A stretch of DNA of 64,000 nucleotides from Bactericera cockerelli (Eukaryota; Arthropoda; Insecta; Hemiptera; Triozidae), in NCBI GenBank assembly GCA_024516035.1, contig CM044966.1, positions 21,150,576-21,214,575 of the forward strand, in the 5' to 3' direction. Each line of letters starts with the position of its first letter. Positions within the stretch are counted from its first letter, which is position 1. A program made the position numbers and the translations under genes. This document shows positions 63,867 to 64,000 of the stretch, in pieces. The notes beneath the pieces are model-generated. The model worked only from the letters and a program-made list of their open reading frames with translations, did no database searches and had not been told where the DNA came from.

Positions 63867-64000
63867 TGGTTGGTTCCTGAAGAACACACAATTTTGTTTT
63901 CAACATGAATTTCTTCCTGTCTCCCATTTTCAATGTTTTGTTACCTACCTAGAGAAATACGTCATGTTAGTTTATAATTATTTCCTCGAATAAATATACC
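63867..64000. other. Unit 4 continues past the window
   Basis: The sequence follows 11468-11600 and 31561-31690 of units 1 and 2, so the array does not end here. S4, S5 and possibly another BTB gene are expected downstream. Confidence 0.7.

Overview
The window looks like arthropod (most likely insect, perhaps hemipteran) nuclear DNA. It is AT-rich, has one spliced single-copy-type gene family, and is packed with mariner, hAT, piggyBac, pogo, MULE-like, Helitron-like, LINE, LTR and tRNA-derived SINE sequences. The species cannot be fixed from sequence alone.

The framework is a direct tandem array of about 3.9 large repeat units: unit 1 about 1-14262, unit 2 about 14263-33539, unit 3 about 33540-48765, unit 4 about 48766 to beyond 64000. 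Each unit holds, left to right: an AT-rich short tandem repeat; one minus-strand BTB-BACK-(MATH-like) gene of 554-557 aa; a pogo-type MITE just upstream of its start; a 29-bp minisatellite; SINEs S1 and S2; conserved non-coding sequence; a candidate non-coding leader exon with splice donor and TATA-type promoter; a transposon family here called X with (CAGA)n; an R1-like LINE relic, usually split by a hAT MITE; a mariner HTH relic; a LINE C-terminal relic; and SINEs S2, S4 and S5. The unit lengths differ (about 14.3, 19.3, 15.2 and over 15.2 kb) almost entirely because of unit-specific transposon insertions.

The four BTB genes are the only convincing host genes. All four coding exons are open. 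The BTB/BACK half is nearly identical between copies. The C-terminal domain carries clustered amino-acid replacements and in-frame indels against an almost unchanged nucleotide background. With a conserved promoter and leader in each unit, this looks like a family of ubiquitin-ligase adaptor proteins whose recognition surface is being diversified. I consider it the most interesting biology here.

The units are mosaics. Units 3 and 4 share the sequence next to the start codon, while units 1 and 4 share the minisatellite head and a SINE insertion, so exchange between units is likely. Because the units serve as empty sites for each other, many insertions can be delimited exactly, with target-site duplications and in one case a Helitron-like insertion without duplication.

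Names used below: S1 = SINE with head GCCAGCCTCCGTGGCGTAAT; S2 = head TAGTCAAGTGGTTAACGCGC; S3 = head ATGGCTCAGTGGTAAACATG; S4 = head GTCAGGGTGAGTTAGCGC; S5 = Gly-tRNA-like head GATTAGCTCGGTGGTAAGGT; X = element with ACTTTCCTTAT ends and (CAGA)n.
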